Origin: Streptomyces sp. NBC_01314
GTDB taxonomy: Bacteria; Actinomycetota; Actinomycetes; Streptomycetales; Streptomycetaceae
Length of the DNA stretch: 64,000 bases
Direction of reading: 5' to 3'
Assembly (NCBI RefSeq): GCF_041435215.1
Contig: NZ_CP108394.1
Location: 6,014,001 to 6,078,000, forward strand
A program made the position numbers and the translations under genes. The notes beneath the pieces were generated by a model that ran no database searches, was not told where the DNA came from, and was given only the letters and a program-made list of their open reading frames with translations. Below are positions 50,579-61,460 of this stretch, piece by piece. Position 1 is the first letter of the stretch; each line of letters begins with the position of its first letter.

Positions 50579-50899
50579 ACTGACTCCTGAGGCAGGCAGC
50601 CAGCCCGCTCAGCCGTTCAGCGCAGCACATCGCAAATGCCGCGGTGCCCGATGACGTATGTAATGTCGCCGGGCGCTGCGGCATGTTCGTGTCCGGATGC
50701 CGAACGCCTCAATGGTGACCCTGATACTCGGCGATACTTAACGTGCCCCGGTGCTCAAAGTACTGAGTACGCGTACTGGTGTGCCGGGCCCGGGCAGCTG
50801 GCTCGACCAGATGTCACGGAAGGGTCCGGTCAAGGTGTCGCGCCCGGCACGCTGTGGCCATACCCACGTAGGCCGAGCACACAAACCTGACAGGAACCG
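50579..50899. other. carD-ispD intergenic with 12-bp palindrome
   Basis: AGTACGCGTACT (50766-50777) is a perfect palindrome, part of AGTACTGAGTACGCGTACTG. No gene was seen. It may be an operator or promoter element of ispD. Confidence 0.5.
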
Positions 50900-51664
50900 A
50901 TGTCTGACGATTCGCGCCCTTCGCCTTCCGCAGCCGGTACGCCAACCCGTACGGCGGCCGTGATTCCGGCCGCCGGCCGGGGCGTACGCCTCGGTCCGGG
51001 CGCCCCCAAAGCGCTACGCGCGCTGAACGGCACTCCGATGCTGATCCACGCGGTGCGGGCCATGGCCGCGTCCCGCGCCGTCTCCCTGGTGATCGTCGTG
51101 GCGCCGCCCGACGGCGCCCCTGAGGTCAAGACCCTGCTCGACACGCACGCCCTGCCGGAGCGGACGGATTTCCTCGTCGTACCCGGAGGCGAGTCCCGCC
51201 AGGAGTCGGTGAAGCACGGGCTCGACGCGCTTCCGCCCGGCTACGACATCGTCCTCGTCCACGACGCGGCCCGTCCGCTCGTGCCCGTCGACACGGTCGA
51301 CGCCGTCATCGAGGCCGTACGCGACGGGGCGCCCGCCGTGGTGCCCGCGCTGCCGCTCGCGGACACGGTCAAGGAGGTCGAGCCGGCGGACGCGCCGGGT
51401 GCGCCGGAGCCGGTCGTCGCCACGCCCGAGCGGGCGCGGCTGCGAGCCGTGCAGACACCGCAGGGGTTCGACCGGGAGACGCTGGTCCGGGCGCACGAGA
51501 CGGTCACCGGGGAGGTGACCGACGACGCGAGCATGGTGGAGCGGCTCGGGCTGGGGGTCGTGGTCGTGCCGGGGCACGAGGAGGCGTTCAAGGTGACACG
51601 GCCACTGGATCTGGTGCTCGCGGAGGCGGTTCTGGCGCGCAGGAGGCTGAACGATGGGTTCTGA
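50900..51664 (+). CDS. ispD: 2-C-methyl-D-erythritol 4-phosphate cytidylyltransferase
   Basis: A 254-residue IspD that joins CTP and MEP in the non-mevalonate isoprenoid pathway. Signature '[20 protein letters not shown]' binds nucleotide; '[12 protein letters not shown]' and '[20 protein letters not shown]' are conserved. The N-terminal 17 residues are extra. It overlaps ispF by 11 bp, so both are translated together. Confidence 0.94.
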   Translation: MSDDSRPSPSAAGTPTRTAAVIPAAGRGVRLGPGAPKALRALNGTPMLIHAVRAMAASRAVSLVIVVAPPDGAPEVKTLLDTHALPERTDFLVVPGGESRQESVKHGLDALPPGYDIVLVHDAARPLVPVDTVDAVIEAVRDGAPAVVPALPLADTVKEVEPADAPGAPEPVVATPERARLRAVQTPQGFDRETLVRAHETVTGEVTDDASMVERLGLGVVVVPGHEEAFKVTRPLDLVLAEAVLARRRLNDGF

Positions 51665-52208
51665 GAGCTCAGTGGGTTCCGGGCCCGCGCCGGTGCCGTC
51701 CGCGCCGGTGGCGTCCGTGCCGGGTTCCGTGGTGCTGCCGCAGGTCGGGATCGGTACCGACATCCACGCCTTCGAGGAAGGGCGGGAGCTGTGGTGCGCC
51801 GGACTGAAGTGGGAGGGGGAGGGGCCGGGGCTGGCCGGCCACTCCGACGCGGACGTCGTGGCGCACGCCGCCTGCAACGCGTTGTTCTCCGCCGCCGGGC
51901 TCGGTGATCTGGGCCGGCACTTCGGTACGGGTCGGCCCGAGTGGTCCGGGGCGTCCGGGGTGACGTTGCTGGCGGAGGCGGCGCGGATCGTGCGGGCCGC
52001 GGGGTTCGTCATCGGCAACGTGGCCGTGCAGGTGGTGGGTGACCGGCCGAAGATCGGCAAGCGGAGGGACGAGGCGCAGAAGGTGCTTTCGGACGTCGTG
52101 GGGGCGCCGGTCTCGGTGTCCGGGGCGACCACGGACGGGCTGGGGTTCCCGGGGCGGGGCGAGGGGTTGATGGCGATCGCCACGGCGCTCGTCGTGCGCG
52201 TGGGCTGA
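51654..52208 (+). CDS. ispF: 2-C-methyl-D-erythritol 2,4-cyclodiphosphate synthase
   Basis: A 184-residue IspF, the ring-closing step after IspE. '[17 protein letters not shown]' holds the zinc-binding DxH, with '[20 protein letters not shown]' providing further ligands; '[20 protein letters not shown]' is the C-terminal signature. The first 30 residues are an extra Ser/Pro-rich extension. It overlaps ispD. Confidence 0.94.
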   Translation: MGSESSVGSGPAPVPSAPVASVPGSVVLPQVGIGTDIHAFEEGRELWCAGLKWEGEGPGLAGHSDADVVAHAACNALFSAAGLGDLGRHFGTGRPEWSGASGVTLLAEAARIVRAAGFVIGNVAVQVVGDRPKIGKRRDEAQKVLSDVVGAPVSVSGATTDGLGFPGRGEGLMAIATALVVRVG

Positions 52209-52346
52209 GTCGCGCGGTTCCCGTTCCCCTTGGCGCGCGGTTCACCGCGCCCCTTCGGGGGCGCTGTTGTCGCCGGACGTCACGGATGTGCTGTTCTCGG
52301 GGGGAAAGGCTGGGGGCACAGCCGCTGGCCCACTACCCTTGAGGGC

Positions 52347-53750
<1,404 letters not shown>

Positions 53751-53788
53751 GTCCTCCGGTCATCCTGATCGATCGACCTTGATCGATT

Positions 53789-53814
53789 GTGCCGCCCGGC
53801 CGTCCGGGCGGCAC
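53789..53814 (+). terminator. Terminator of cysS
   Basis: GTGCCGCCCGG and CCGGGCGGCAC form an 11-bp hairpin with a CCGT loop. GATCGATCGACCTTGATCGAT repeats precede it. Confidence 0.8.
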
Positions 53815-53872
53815 ACTGCATTGAGCACACACGAATACGTACACACGCACGCTTCACACAGACGGGTAGGTC

Positions 53873-54814
53873 ATGGCCGCTAACAACCGCCGCATGTCCG
53901 GCAAGAAGGGCGCGCAGGTCGGCAGTGGCGGCCAGCGACGCAAGGGGCTGGAGGGCAGGGGCCCGACGCCGCCCGCCGAGATGCGCAAGAAGCACAAGGC
54001 GAACCGCGTCGCCAACGCCAAGGCGAAGCAGGCCGCACGCCGACCCGCGGCGCGGGGCCGGGGCGGCAAGGGCACGTCCGAGATGGTCGTCGGGCGCAAC
54101 CCCGTCGTCGAGGCGCTGCGCGAGGGCGTGCCCGCCTCGACGCTCTACGTCCAGCAGTTCATCGACAACGACGAGCGGGTGCGTGAGGCGCTGCAGCTCG
54201 CGGCCGAGCGCGGCGGCATCAACCTCATGGAGGCGCCGCGGCCCGAGCTGGACCGCATGACGAACGGGCTCAACCACCAGGGGCTCGTCCTCCAGGTCCC
54301 GCCGTACGAGTACGCGCACCCCGAGGACCTGGTGGCCGCCGCGCACGACGGGGGCGAGGACCCGCTGATCGTCGCGCTGGACGGGGTGACCGACCCGCGC
54401 AATCTCGGTGCCGTCGTCCGGTCCGTCTCCGCATTCGGTGGCCACGGCGTCGTCGTACCCGAGCGGCGCGCGGCCGGCATGACCGCCGGTGCCTGGAAGT
54501 CGTCCGCCGGCACGGCGGCCCGGACGCCCGTCGCCCGCTGCACCAACCTCACGCGCGCGCTGGAGGCCTACAAGAAGGCCGGTGTCGCCGTGGTCGGTCT
54601 CGCCGCCGACGGCGAGTCCGAGATCGGTGACCTGGAGGCCCTCGGCGGCCCGGTCGTCATCGTGGTCGGCAGCGAGGGCAAGGGCCTGTCCCGTCTCGTC
54701 GGCGAGACCTGCGACTACCGGGTGCGGATTCCGATGCCGGGTGGCGCGGAGTCGTTGAACGCGGGCGTGGCGGCCGGGATCGTGCTGTACGAGGCGGCTC
54801 GGCGTCGGGCCTGA
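53873..54814 (+). CDS. rlmB: 23S rRNA (Gm2251) 2'-O-methyltransferase RlmB (SPOUT)
   Basis: A 313-residue TrmH-type methyltransferase. A basic N-terminal tail (1-65, [15 protein letters not shown]...) is followed by the substrate-binding domain and the SPOUT knot with motif 2 '[20 protein letters not shown]' and motif 3 '[20 protein letters not shown]'. Homologues modify G2251 in 23S rRNA. It follows cysS in the conserved order. A 3' fragment of the gene is repeated downstream. Confidence 0.9.
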   Translation: MAANNRRMSGKKGAQVGSGGQRRKGLEGRGPTPPAEMRKKHKANRVANAKAKQAARRPAARGRGGKGTSEMVVGRNPVVEALREGVPASTLYVQQFIDNDERVREALQLAAERGGINLMEAPRPELDRMTNGLNHQGLVLQVPPYEYAHPEDLVAAAHDGGEDPLIVALDGVTDPRNLGAVVRSVSAFGGHGVVVPERRAAGMTAGAWKSSAGTAARTPVARCTNLTRALEAYKKAGVAVVGLAADGESEIGDLEALGGPVVIVVGSEGKGLSRLVGETCDYRVRIPMPGGAESLNAGVAAGIVLYEAARRRA

Positions 54815-54861
54815 CGGTCCTGCTCGGCGAATGAGCGGCGCCCGGCGGCCGGCGCGGCCTC

Positions 54862-55122
54862 GTGAAGTCCGCGAAGCGGTGCGAGGGTCGCGGGCGGGAG
54901 CGGTCCCGCGACTACCGGGTGCGGATTCCGATGCCGGGTGGGGACCGGTCGTCGTCGAACGCCGTTGTCGCGGCGGGAGTTGTGCTGTACGAGGCGGCGC
55001 GCGCAGGGCGTAGTCCTGTTGTCGGGGCGGGTGGGAAACCGGGCCTCAACTGCGGGTTCGGGATGTTCTGGATCACCTTGACGGGGTCCGGACAGATCGG
55101 GGCGGTCAAAGCAGTGTCCTAA
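54862..55122 (+). pseudogene. Decayed duplicate of the rlmB 3' end
   Basis: [20 protein letters not shown] and 'AAGVVLYEAARAG' match the end of RlmB ([20 protein letters not shown], '[13 protein letters not shown]'). At DNA level GCGACTACCGGGTGCGGATT and the next bases are identical at 54711 and 54908, an offset of 197 bp. It lacks the N-terminal domain and is thus non-functional. Confidence 0.75.
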
Positions 55123-55141
55123 CGACACGTCACTCGGTTAG

Positions 55142-56911
55142 ATGAGTGTGGACACCAGAACACCCCGCACACCCACGGGGGACCGTTCGTCGGGATTCGA
55201 CTCGGGATTCGACGACGCTCCCGCGCTGAGCATGGTGAAGGTGCCGAGCGATCCGGCGCAGGTCATCGTCAACCACGCGAGCTTTCGCGTGCAGTTGGGC
55301 GTCTCCACGCGGGCGTCCCCGCGCATCGCACGGCACTTGAGAGTCGGCGAGGACACCGCGCGTATCCCGGTCGTGGGCACGGCCGGGCGTTCCGGCGCGC
55401 CCGCCGCCGGGCGTCGGCGGGCGCCCGTCGTCTGGAGCGGCAAGTCCGCGCCGGACGACACCGGAGCCCACCGACTCCTCCAGGCGGTACGCGGCGCGGG
55501 CGTCGGCCGCGGGGTCCCCGACCCCTTGAGCGACACCGGCTCGACCCAGGTCATCCCACGCGTCGACGGTCTGGGCCGCGGCGGCTACGACACGGAGAGC
55601 GGGCGCTACGGCGACCAAAGCGGGCGCTACGGCGCCGACTTGACCGTCGAGACCGTCGAGACGCCCATCGTCGGCAGCCAGCGCAGCCACGGCGATCTCG
55701 CCGCCCCCGACGGCACCCGGCTGCTCCCCGCCATGCGTACCGTCGGCAGCACATACGACGAGCCGGAGTACGACCAGTCGGAGTACGACCAGGCGGCACG
55801 CTACGGCCAGGGCGCCTACGCCGACGGGGAGTTCGAGGAGCCGTACGACGACGGCGAGGACGAGCGGAGCGGACTCCGGACCGGCAACGAGCCCGTCCGG
55901 CACGCCTATTACCCCGGCCGCCGGATGAACCTCGGCGTGGTGCTGCTGCCGCTGCGCGTCTTCCTCGGGTTCATCTCCGTCTACGCCGGCATGGGCAAGC
56001 TCTGCGACCCGCACTACTTCGACGGCGGCAAGCGCGGCTCCATGGTGAAGTGGCTGAACACGCTGCACCCGTGGGAGGTGGCCGAGCCGCTGCGGCAGTT
56101 CGCCCTCGAACACCCGGTGGGCTCGGGGCTCGTCATCGCCTTCGCCCAGGTCATCGTCGGTGTGCTGACCATCCTCGGACTCTGGCAGCGGGTCGCCGCC
56201 GGCGTCGGGGCACTGTTGTCGGCCGCGCTGCTCGTCACCGTCAGCTGGAAGACCGTCCCCGTCTACGAGACGCCCGACATCATCTACCTCGCCGCCTGGT
56301 CCCCGCTGATCATCGCGGGCGCGCCGGTGTACTCGGTCGACGGGCGGCTCGCGGGCGGTGCCTGGCGCACGCTCGGGCCGCGCGCCGACATCTGGGAGCT
56401 GCGGCGCTATGTGCTGCGGCGGGGCGTGATCGTCACCGCGATCGTCGTCGGGCTGACACTGCTCGTGGGGTCCGTGCTCGGCGGTGCCGTGCGGGACGCC
56501 GACCGGATCGTCGTCCCCGGGCCCGGGGAGGCGCCGCGCAACGAGCTGCCGGGGGCACCGCTGCCGGGTGAGCCCAGCGCGCGGCGTGAGAACAGCCCGT
56601 CCGCGTCCGACTCGCCCACCGCGGGCGCGACGTCGGCGAAGCCTTCGCAGGCGGCTACGACGCCGGGGGCCACGCGGTCCACCGGGGCGGTCACCGGGGG
56701 GCAGCCGAGCCAGACGCAGGGGACGACGGCGGGGCAGGCGCCGCCGCAGCAGACCACGCCGGACGAGCAGGTGCCGAGCACCACTGCCGGGCCGAGCTCC
56801 AGCGGGGCCTCCGGCGGTGCGACCGGGGGGGCTACCGGGTCGACCGGTGGGTCCACCGGGGGGAGTTCCTCGGGTGGGCAGCCTGGGCTGGTGGGGGGAC
56901 TGCTCGGGTAG
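55142..56911 (+). CDS. DoxX-family membrane protein with long disordered ends
   Basis: A 589-residue protein. The central DoxX domain (about 265-440) has four helices, e.g. 'LLPLRVFLGFISVYAGMGKL' and 'GLVIAFAQVIVGVLTILGLW'. The first 260 residues are hydrophilic and Gly/Tyr/Asp/Glu-rich ('GRYGDQSGRYGAD', 'EYDQSEYDQAARYGQGAY'). The C-terminus (about 450-589) has one more helix followed by a Ser/Thr/Gly/Pro-rich tail. DoxX proteins take part in membrane redox reactions. The role of the tails is unknown. Confidence 0.8.
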   Translation: MSVDTRTPRTPTGDRSSGFDSGFDDAPALSMVKVPSDPAQVIVNHASFRVQLGVSTRASPRIARHLRVGEDTARIPVVGTAGRSGAPAAGRRRAPVVWSGKSAPDDTGAHRLLQAVRGAGVGRGVPDPLSDTGSTQVIPRVDGLGRGGYDTESGRYGDQSGRYGADLTVETVETPIVGSQRSHGDLAAPDGTRLLPAMRTVGSTYDEPEYDQSEYDQAARYGQGAYADGEFEEPYDDGEDERSGLRTGNEPVRHAYYPGRRMNLGVVLLPLRVFLGFISVYAGMGKLCDPHYFDGGKRGSMVKWLNTLHPWEVAEPLRQFALEHPVGSGLVIAFAQVIVGVLTILGLWQRVAAGVGALLSAALLVTVSWKTVPVYETPDIIYLAAWSPLIIAGAPVYSVDGRLAGGAWRTLGPRADIWELRRYVLRRGVIVTAIVVGLTLLVGSVLGGAVRDADRIVVPGPGEAPRNELPGAPLPGEPSARRENSPSASDSPTAGATSAKPSQAATTPGATRSTGAVTGGQPSQTQGTTAGQAPPQQTTPDEQVPSTTAGPSSSGASGGATGGATGSTGGSTGGSSSGGQPGLVGGLLG

Positions 56912-56944
56912 TTCCTCCGGCTGAGCCGACGTGTTGATGGGCCG

Positions 56945-56978
56945 ATGGGCCCCGCGTGATTTTTTGCGCGGGGCCCAT
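56945..56978. terminator. Terminator after the DoxX gene
   Basis: ATGGGCCCCGCG pairs with CGCGGGGCCCAT with a TGATTTTTTG loop; the T-run in the loop is unusual. It ends the DoxX gene. Confidence 0.8.
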
Positions 56979-57072
56979 TGTCGTGTTTTGGCGGGAGGGG
57001 GAGAGAGATGGGGGGAGCGCCTGATAGCTCGTGGGGAGCGCTTTAGGGCGACCGCGGGTTGTTCGTGGCTTG

Positions 57073-57090
57073 TCGCGCAGTTCCCCGCGC
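57073..57090 (-). repeat. Dispersed 18-bp repeat (copy 2)
   Basis: Read on the minus strand it is GCGCGGGGAACTGCGCGA, identical to 7039-7056. A weaker copy lies at about 52210-52224. Confidence 0.7.
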
Positions 57091-57217
57091 CCCTTTGGTG
57101 ACCGGTGGCTGTCCGGCGGCCTTATGAGTAGACGCCGCTCTGACGGTTCAGGGCGGCTGCTCTGACCGTTCAGGGCGGCTCTGGTGGCTCGGCGATCCGC
57201 TGACGGTTCAGTGACCG

Positions 57218-57949
57218 CTAACGGTTCAGTGCCGACAGCTCCTTCGCTGCTTCTGTCAGGTCCTTTGCCGTGTCGATGGCTCGCCAGTAGGCGCCCTGGG
57301 GGATAGGGAAGCCGGCGAGGCGGCGCTCTCGGGCCAGGCGGGGGAAGGTGGTGCGTTCGTGGTCGCCCCGGACTGGGAGGAGGTCGGTGAACTCGGGGGA
57401 GAACACGTAGACGCCGGCGTTGATCTCGTACGTCGTGGGCGGGGCCTCGATGAAGTCCGTCACACGGCCGAAGCCGTCCGTCTTCACGGCGCCCCAGGGG
57501 ATGCGGGGGCGGGCCAGGGCGAGCGTGGCGAGGGCGTCGCGTTCGGCGTGGAAGTCCGCCATGTCGCGGAGCGAGAAGCGGGTCCAGATGTCGCCGTTGG
57601 TGGCGTACCAGGGGCGGTCGGGGTGTGGGAGGTGGGCGGCGGCGTACTTGAGGCCTCCGCCTCGGCCCAGGGGTTCCGTCTCGACGACCGTGGTGACGCG
57701 GACCGGCAGGTCCGCCGAGTCCAGCCACTTCTGCAGGACGTCGGCGAGATGGCCGCAGGAGACGACCACGTCGGTCACGCCCTCCTCGGCGAGCCAGGTG
57801 AGCTGATGGCCGATGATCGGGGTGCCCGTGCCGGGGATCTCGACCATGGGCTTGGGCCGGTCGTCGGTGTACGGACGCAGCCGGGAGCCCTGGCCACCTG
57901 CGAGGACCACGGCTTGAACGGGGCGCGACGCGGCGTTCGGATCGGTCAT
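57218..57949 (-). CDS. Sugar nucleotidyltransferase-like protein
   Basis: A 243-residue NTP-transferase. 'AVVLAGGQGSRLRPYTDDRP' is the nucleotide-binding signature, with 'KPMVEIPGTGTPIIGHQLTW' and a metal-site Asp in 'WYATNGDIWTRF'. Proteins of this sort make NDP-sugars or act on sugar phosphates in envelope synthesis. TACAGT ends 6 nt before the ATG. The substrate is unknown. Confidence 0.87.
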   Translation of the reverse strand: MTDPNAASRPVQAVVLAGGQGSRLRPYTDDRPKPMVEIPGTGTPIIGHQLTWLAEEGVTDVVVSCGHLADVLQKWLDSADLPVRVTTVVETEPLGRGGGLKYAAAHLPHPDRPWYATNGDIWTRFSLRDMADFHAERDALATLALARPRIPWGAVKTDGFGRVTDFIEAPPTTYEINAGVYVFSPEFTDLLPVRGDHERTTFPRLARERRLAGFPIPQGAYWRAIDTAKDLTEAAKELSALNR

Positions 57950-58259
57950 GCCCGAACTGTACGTGGCGCCCCGTTCGCGGGAGCACGGCCCTGGGATCGG
58001 TATACGGGGGCGAGCCCTTGGGGCTTCTTGGGATCCTTTCGGGACCTCCGGGAGCCGTTGGGGAGGCACTGAGGCCGGAGGATGGCCGTGGGAGGCCGTG
58101 GGAGGCCGTGGGAGGCCGTGGGAGGCCGTGGGAGGCCGTGGGAGGCCGTGGGAGGCCGTGGGAGGCCGTGGGAAGGCTGCGGGAGGCCGCGGAACGCCGT
58201 GGAGAAGCCGCTGGGGCTTCTGCGGCCCTGCGGGGCCCTCAGCGGTGCTTCGCGCGTCC
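57950..58259. other. Gap with 10-bp tandem repeat
   Basis: Contains the promoter of the nucleotidyltransferase gene (minus) and the 10-bp repeat array. No gene was seen. Confidence 0.5.
58084..58173. repeat. Nine perfect GGCCGTGGGA repeats
   Basis: The 10-bp unit GGCCGTGGGA occurs nine times without error. Degenerate copies (AGGCTGCGGG, AGGCCGCGG) follow. The period nearly equals one helical turn. It does not code for anything supported. Confidence 0.95.
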
Positions 58260-58715
58260 TCAGCTGTATTGGGCGGCCACTCCTGTCGCGAAGGACGTGT
58301 CACAGACCGGGCGGGCGTAGGACTGGGCGCGGGTGGGGCCGTAGGCGCGGACCGCGGCGCGGCCGAGGGCGCGGGCGATGGTGGTGCAGTGCTTCGCCAG
58401 TGCCGGGCGGCCGTTGACCGCCTGCTGGAGGTGGGTGAGGGCGACGCCCGGGTCCTCCTTCTGGAGTTCCACGAGGAGCCTGTCGCGCAGCACCTCGTGC
58501 GGGGCGCGGGTCTTGGCGCGCTGGGAGACCTCCGAGCCGGCGAGCACAGACTCCGCGGGGTCGGCGCCCGACCAGTTGACCCGGGTGACCGCGAGGGTGC
58601 CGGAGAGGACGAGGACGACGGGCAGGACCAGGGCCAGGGAACGGCCGATCCTGCGGGCGGGACCGCGACCGTGCCGCGTCCGTTGGGTGTGGGTGTGGGT
58701 GTGGGTGTGCTTCAC
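58260..58715 (-). CDS. Hypothetical single-pass membrane protein
   Basis: A 151-residue protein starting with GTG. It opens with KHTHTHTHTQ, encoded by hexamer CACACC repeats. A membrane helix at about 29-46 ('LALVLPVVLVLSGTLAV') is followed by an exported domain with two Cys ('LAKHCTTIARAL', 'YARPVCDTSF') that may form a disulfide. TACCCT ends 7 nt before the GTG. The function is unknown; it is placed upstream of the nucleotidyltransferase. Confidence 0.65.
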   Translation of the reverse strand: MKHTHTHTHTQRTRHGRGPARRIGRSLALVLPVVLVLSGTLAVTRVNWSGADPAESVLAGSEVSQRAKTRAPHEVLRDRLLVELQKEDPGVALTHLQQAVNGRPALAKHCTTIARALGRAAVRAYGPTRAQSYARPVCDTSFATGVAAQYS

Positions 58716-58858
58716 GCGAGTGAGGGTAGCGCGGGGTAGTGATATGGCGACATTAGGTCACCGGTACGGGGGATGCCGAAGCGCCTTCTTCTGTGTGATG
58801 GGTTGACGCACACTGGTCGAAATGAGCCTATTTGCCGGGGTAGTTGGTGGCAGCGAAA

Positions 58859-58886
58859 AAGGCCCCGCAGATGTTTGCGGGGCCTT
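58859..58886. terminator. Terminator of msiK
   Basis: AAGGCCCCGCA and TGCGGGGCCTT pair around a 6-base loop, with A-runs and T-runs on the sides; good on both strands. Confidence 0.85.
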
Positions 58887-58957
58887 CTTCGTCAACCTGG
58901 GTGATTTATCCCGGGCCGGTGGTTTCGCGAACGGTCATGAACGCGCCGTGTCCGGGG

Positions 58958-60094
<1,137 letters not shown>

Positions 60095-60326
60095 GGGTCG
60101 TAGGCCCCCTTCACCGGCAGGAACGTGCCGGACGATCCGAGTAAAGGTGGTGATCCACCGCGGACGGTTCCACGGTGGTGTAGTCCACGGGAGTGGATTG
60201 GGTCAGGACGGTACCTGTCGTTCACCTGGTCTGTCAGTACCTGGACCCCTGTGAACTTCGCGGAAATTTTCGACGAGCACACCCTGTGACGTGGGTACAC
60301 TGCACGGGCGCCCCCGCGAGGGGCAC

Positions 60327-60400
60327 GCCTCCTTAGCTCAGCTGGCCAGAGCAACGCACTTGTAATGCGTAGGTCGTCGGTTCGAATCCGACAGGGGGCT
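60327..60400 (+). tRNA. tRNA-Thr (anticodon TGT)
   Basis: A 74-nt cloverleaf. Acceptor GCCTCCT/AGGGGGC; anticodon arm ACGCA-CTTGTAA-TGCGT with TGT; T arm GTCGG-TTCGAAT-CCGAC. CCA is not encoded. It reads ACA and ACG codons weakly used in this GC-rich genome. Confidence 0.95.
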
Positions 60401-60454
60401 CCGGGGATCCCGGGTCGCGATGGCGGCCCGGGATCTTGTTGTCGGAGGGGTGGG

Positions 60455-61342
60455 TCAGCGGAGGCGGCGGGCGAGTTCCAGGTCGTCGGGGTCGAGGGGG
60501 CGGCCTTCTTCGATCTCCCAGACGGCGTTCTGGAGGAGGCGGGCGAAGGTCCAGGCGCGGGCCCGTTCGCGGTCGAGGGACAGGACGTCGGTCATCGCGT
60601 CGAAGCGCCAGGGGACGTCGGCGGGGTCGAAGCGGTTGTTCAGGGCCGGCCAGAGTTCGAAGGCGGGGTCACCGGCGAGGGGCTTGGGGTCGATGGCGAG
60701 CCAGGGGGCGCGATCGGCGCCCAGGACGTTGTCGAAGTGCAGGTCCCAGTGGAGGAGGCGGTCGCCGGGTTCGGACACGACCTCCCGCAGCGCCGCCGCG
60801 CAGTCCGCGATCAGGCGGCGGTCGGACCCGTCCGGGATGCGGGCCAGGACCGCGGGGGTGCGGTCCAGCATGTCCGTCGCGATGTCGGACAGGCGGCGCA
60901 TGGTCGGCGGGGCCGGTGTGGTGGTCAGGTGGGCCAGTAGGCGGGCGATGACCAGGACGGCCTCGCGGGTGTCGGGTTCGTGGGACAGCATGCGGGCCGG
61001 GTCGAGGCGTTCGAGCAGCATGGTGCCCGTCTCGTCGTCGTGGGCGAGGAGCCGTACCGCGCCGTCGCCGTTCCAGACGCGCAGGGCGACCGGCTCGCCC
61101 TCGCTCTCGTCGTCGAGGATCTGGAGCTTGAGGACCGCCGTGGTGTCGTCGGTCGTGCGGACCACGGGCAGGACCAGGGCGCACATGCCGTGCATGGCCG
61201 GGCCGTCGAGGCGCAGGCCCCAGCGGTCCAGGAATCCGGCGGCCAGGTCGGGAAGGGCGGCGGCGAAGGCCAGGCCCTCCTCCTCGAAGAACATCTCCAG
61301 TGTGGCGGCCAGTTTCTCCGGTACCGAGATGGTGTCGATCAT
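60455..61342 (-). CDS. APH(6)/hydroxyurea-type phosphotransferase-like protein
   Basis: A 295-residue aminoglycoside-phosphotransferase fold protein of the APH_6 type. The catalytic loop is 'LLHWDLHFDNVLGADRAPW' (about 210) and 'LAIDPKPLAGDPAFELWP' is the metal site; the DPKP signature marks this subfamily. Enzymes include streptomycin 6-phosphotransferase and hydroxyurea kinase; the substrate here is unknown. TAGTGT ends 7 nt before the ATG. Confidence 0.85.
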   Translation of the reverse strand: MIDTISVPEKLAATLEMFFEEEGLAFAAALPDLAAGFLDRWGLRLDGPAMHGMCALVLPVVRTTDDTTAVLKLQILDDESEGEPVALRVWNGDGAVRLLAHDDETGTMLLERLDPARMLSHEPDTREAVLVIARLLAHLTTTPAPPTMRRLSDIATDMLDRTPAVLARIPDGSDRRLIADCAAALREVVSEPGDRLLHWDLHFDNVLGADRAPWLAIDPKPLAGDPAFELWPALNNRFDPADVPWRFDAMTDVLSLDRERARAWTFARLLQNAVWEIEEGRPLDPDDLELARRLR

Positions 61343-61460
61343 GCGGGCGACACTACGCGCGCGCCTGCCCGCAGTTCCCTGGATTTCCGGCCCGCCGGAG
61401 GCTCGCACGCCACGAAATCCGTAGCAGACAGGGGCCGTCGGCAGGGGTTAGCGTCCGGTC

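Larger units (their letters stand above)
56912..57217. other. DoxX-nucleotidyltransferase gap
   Basis: Holds the terminator at 56945 and the dispersed 18-bp repeat at 57073-57090, followed by a few GACGGTTCAG(G/T)G direct repeats near 57138-57240. No gene was seen. Confidence 0.5.

Noticed and set aside
58084..58173. CRISPR-like array
   Set aside because: The repeats are contiguous 10-mers without spacers and no cas genes are near.
60300..60410. Integrated element at the tRNA-Thr gene
   Set aside because: No integrase or repeated tRNA 3' end seen around the tRNA.
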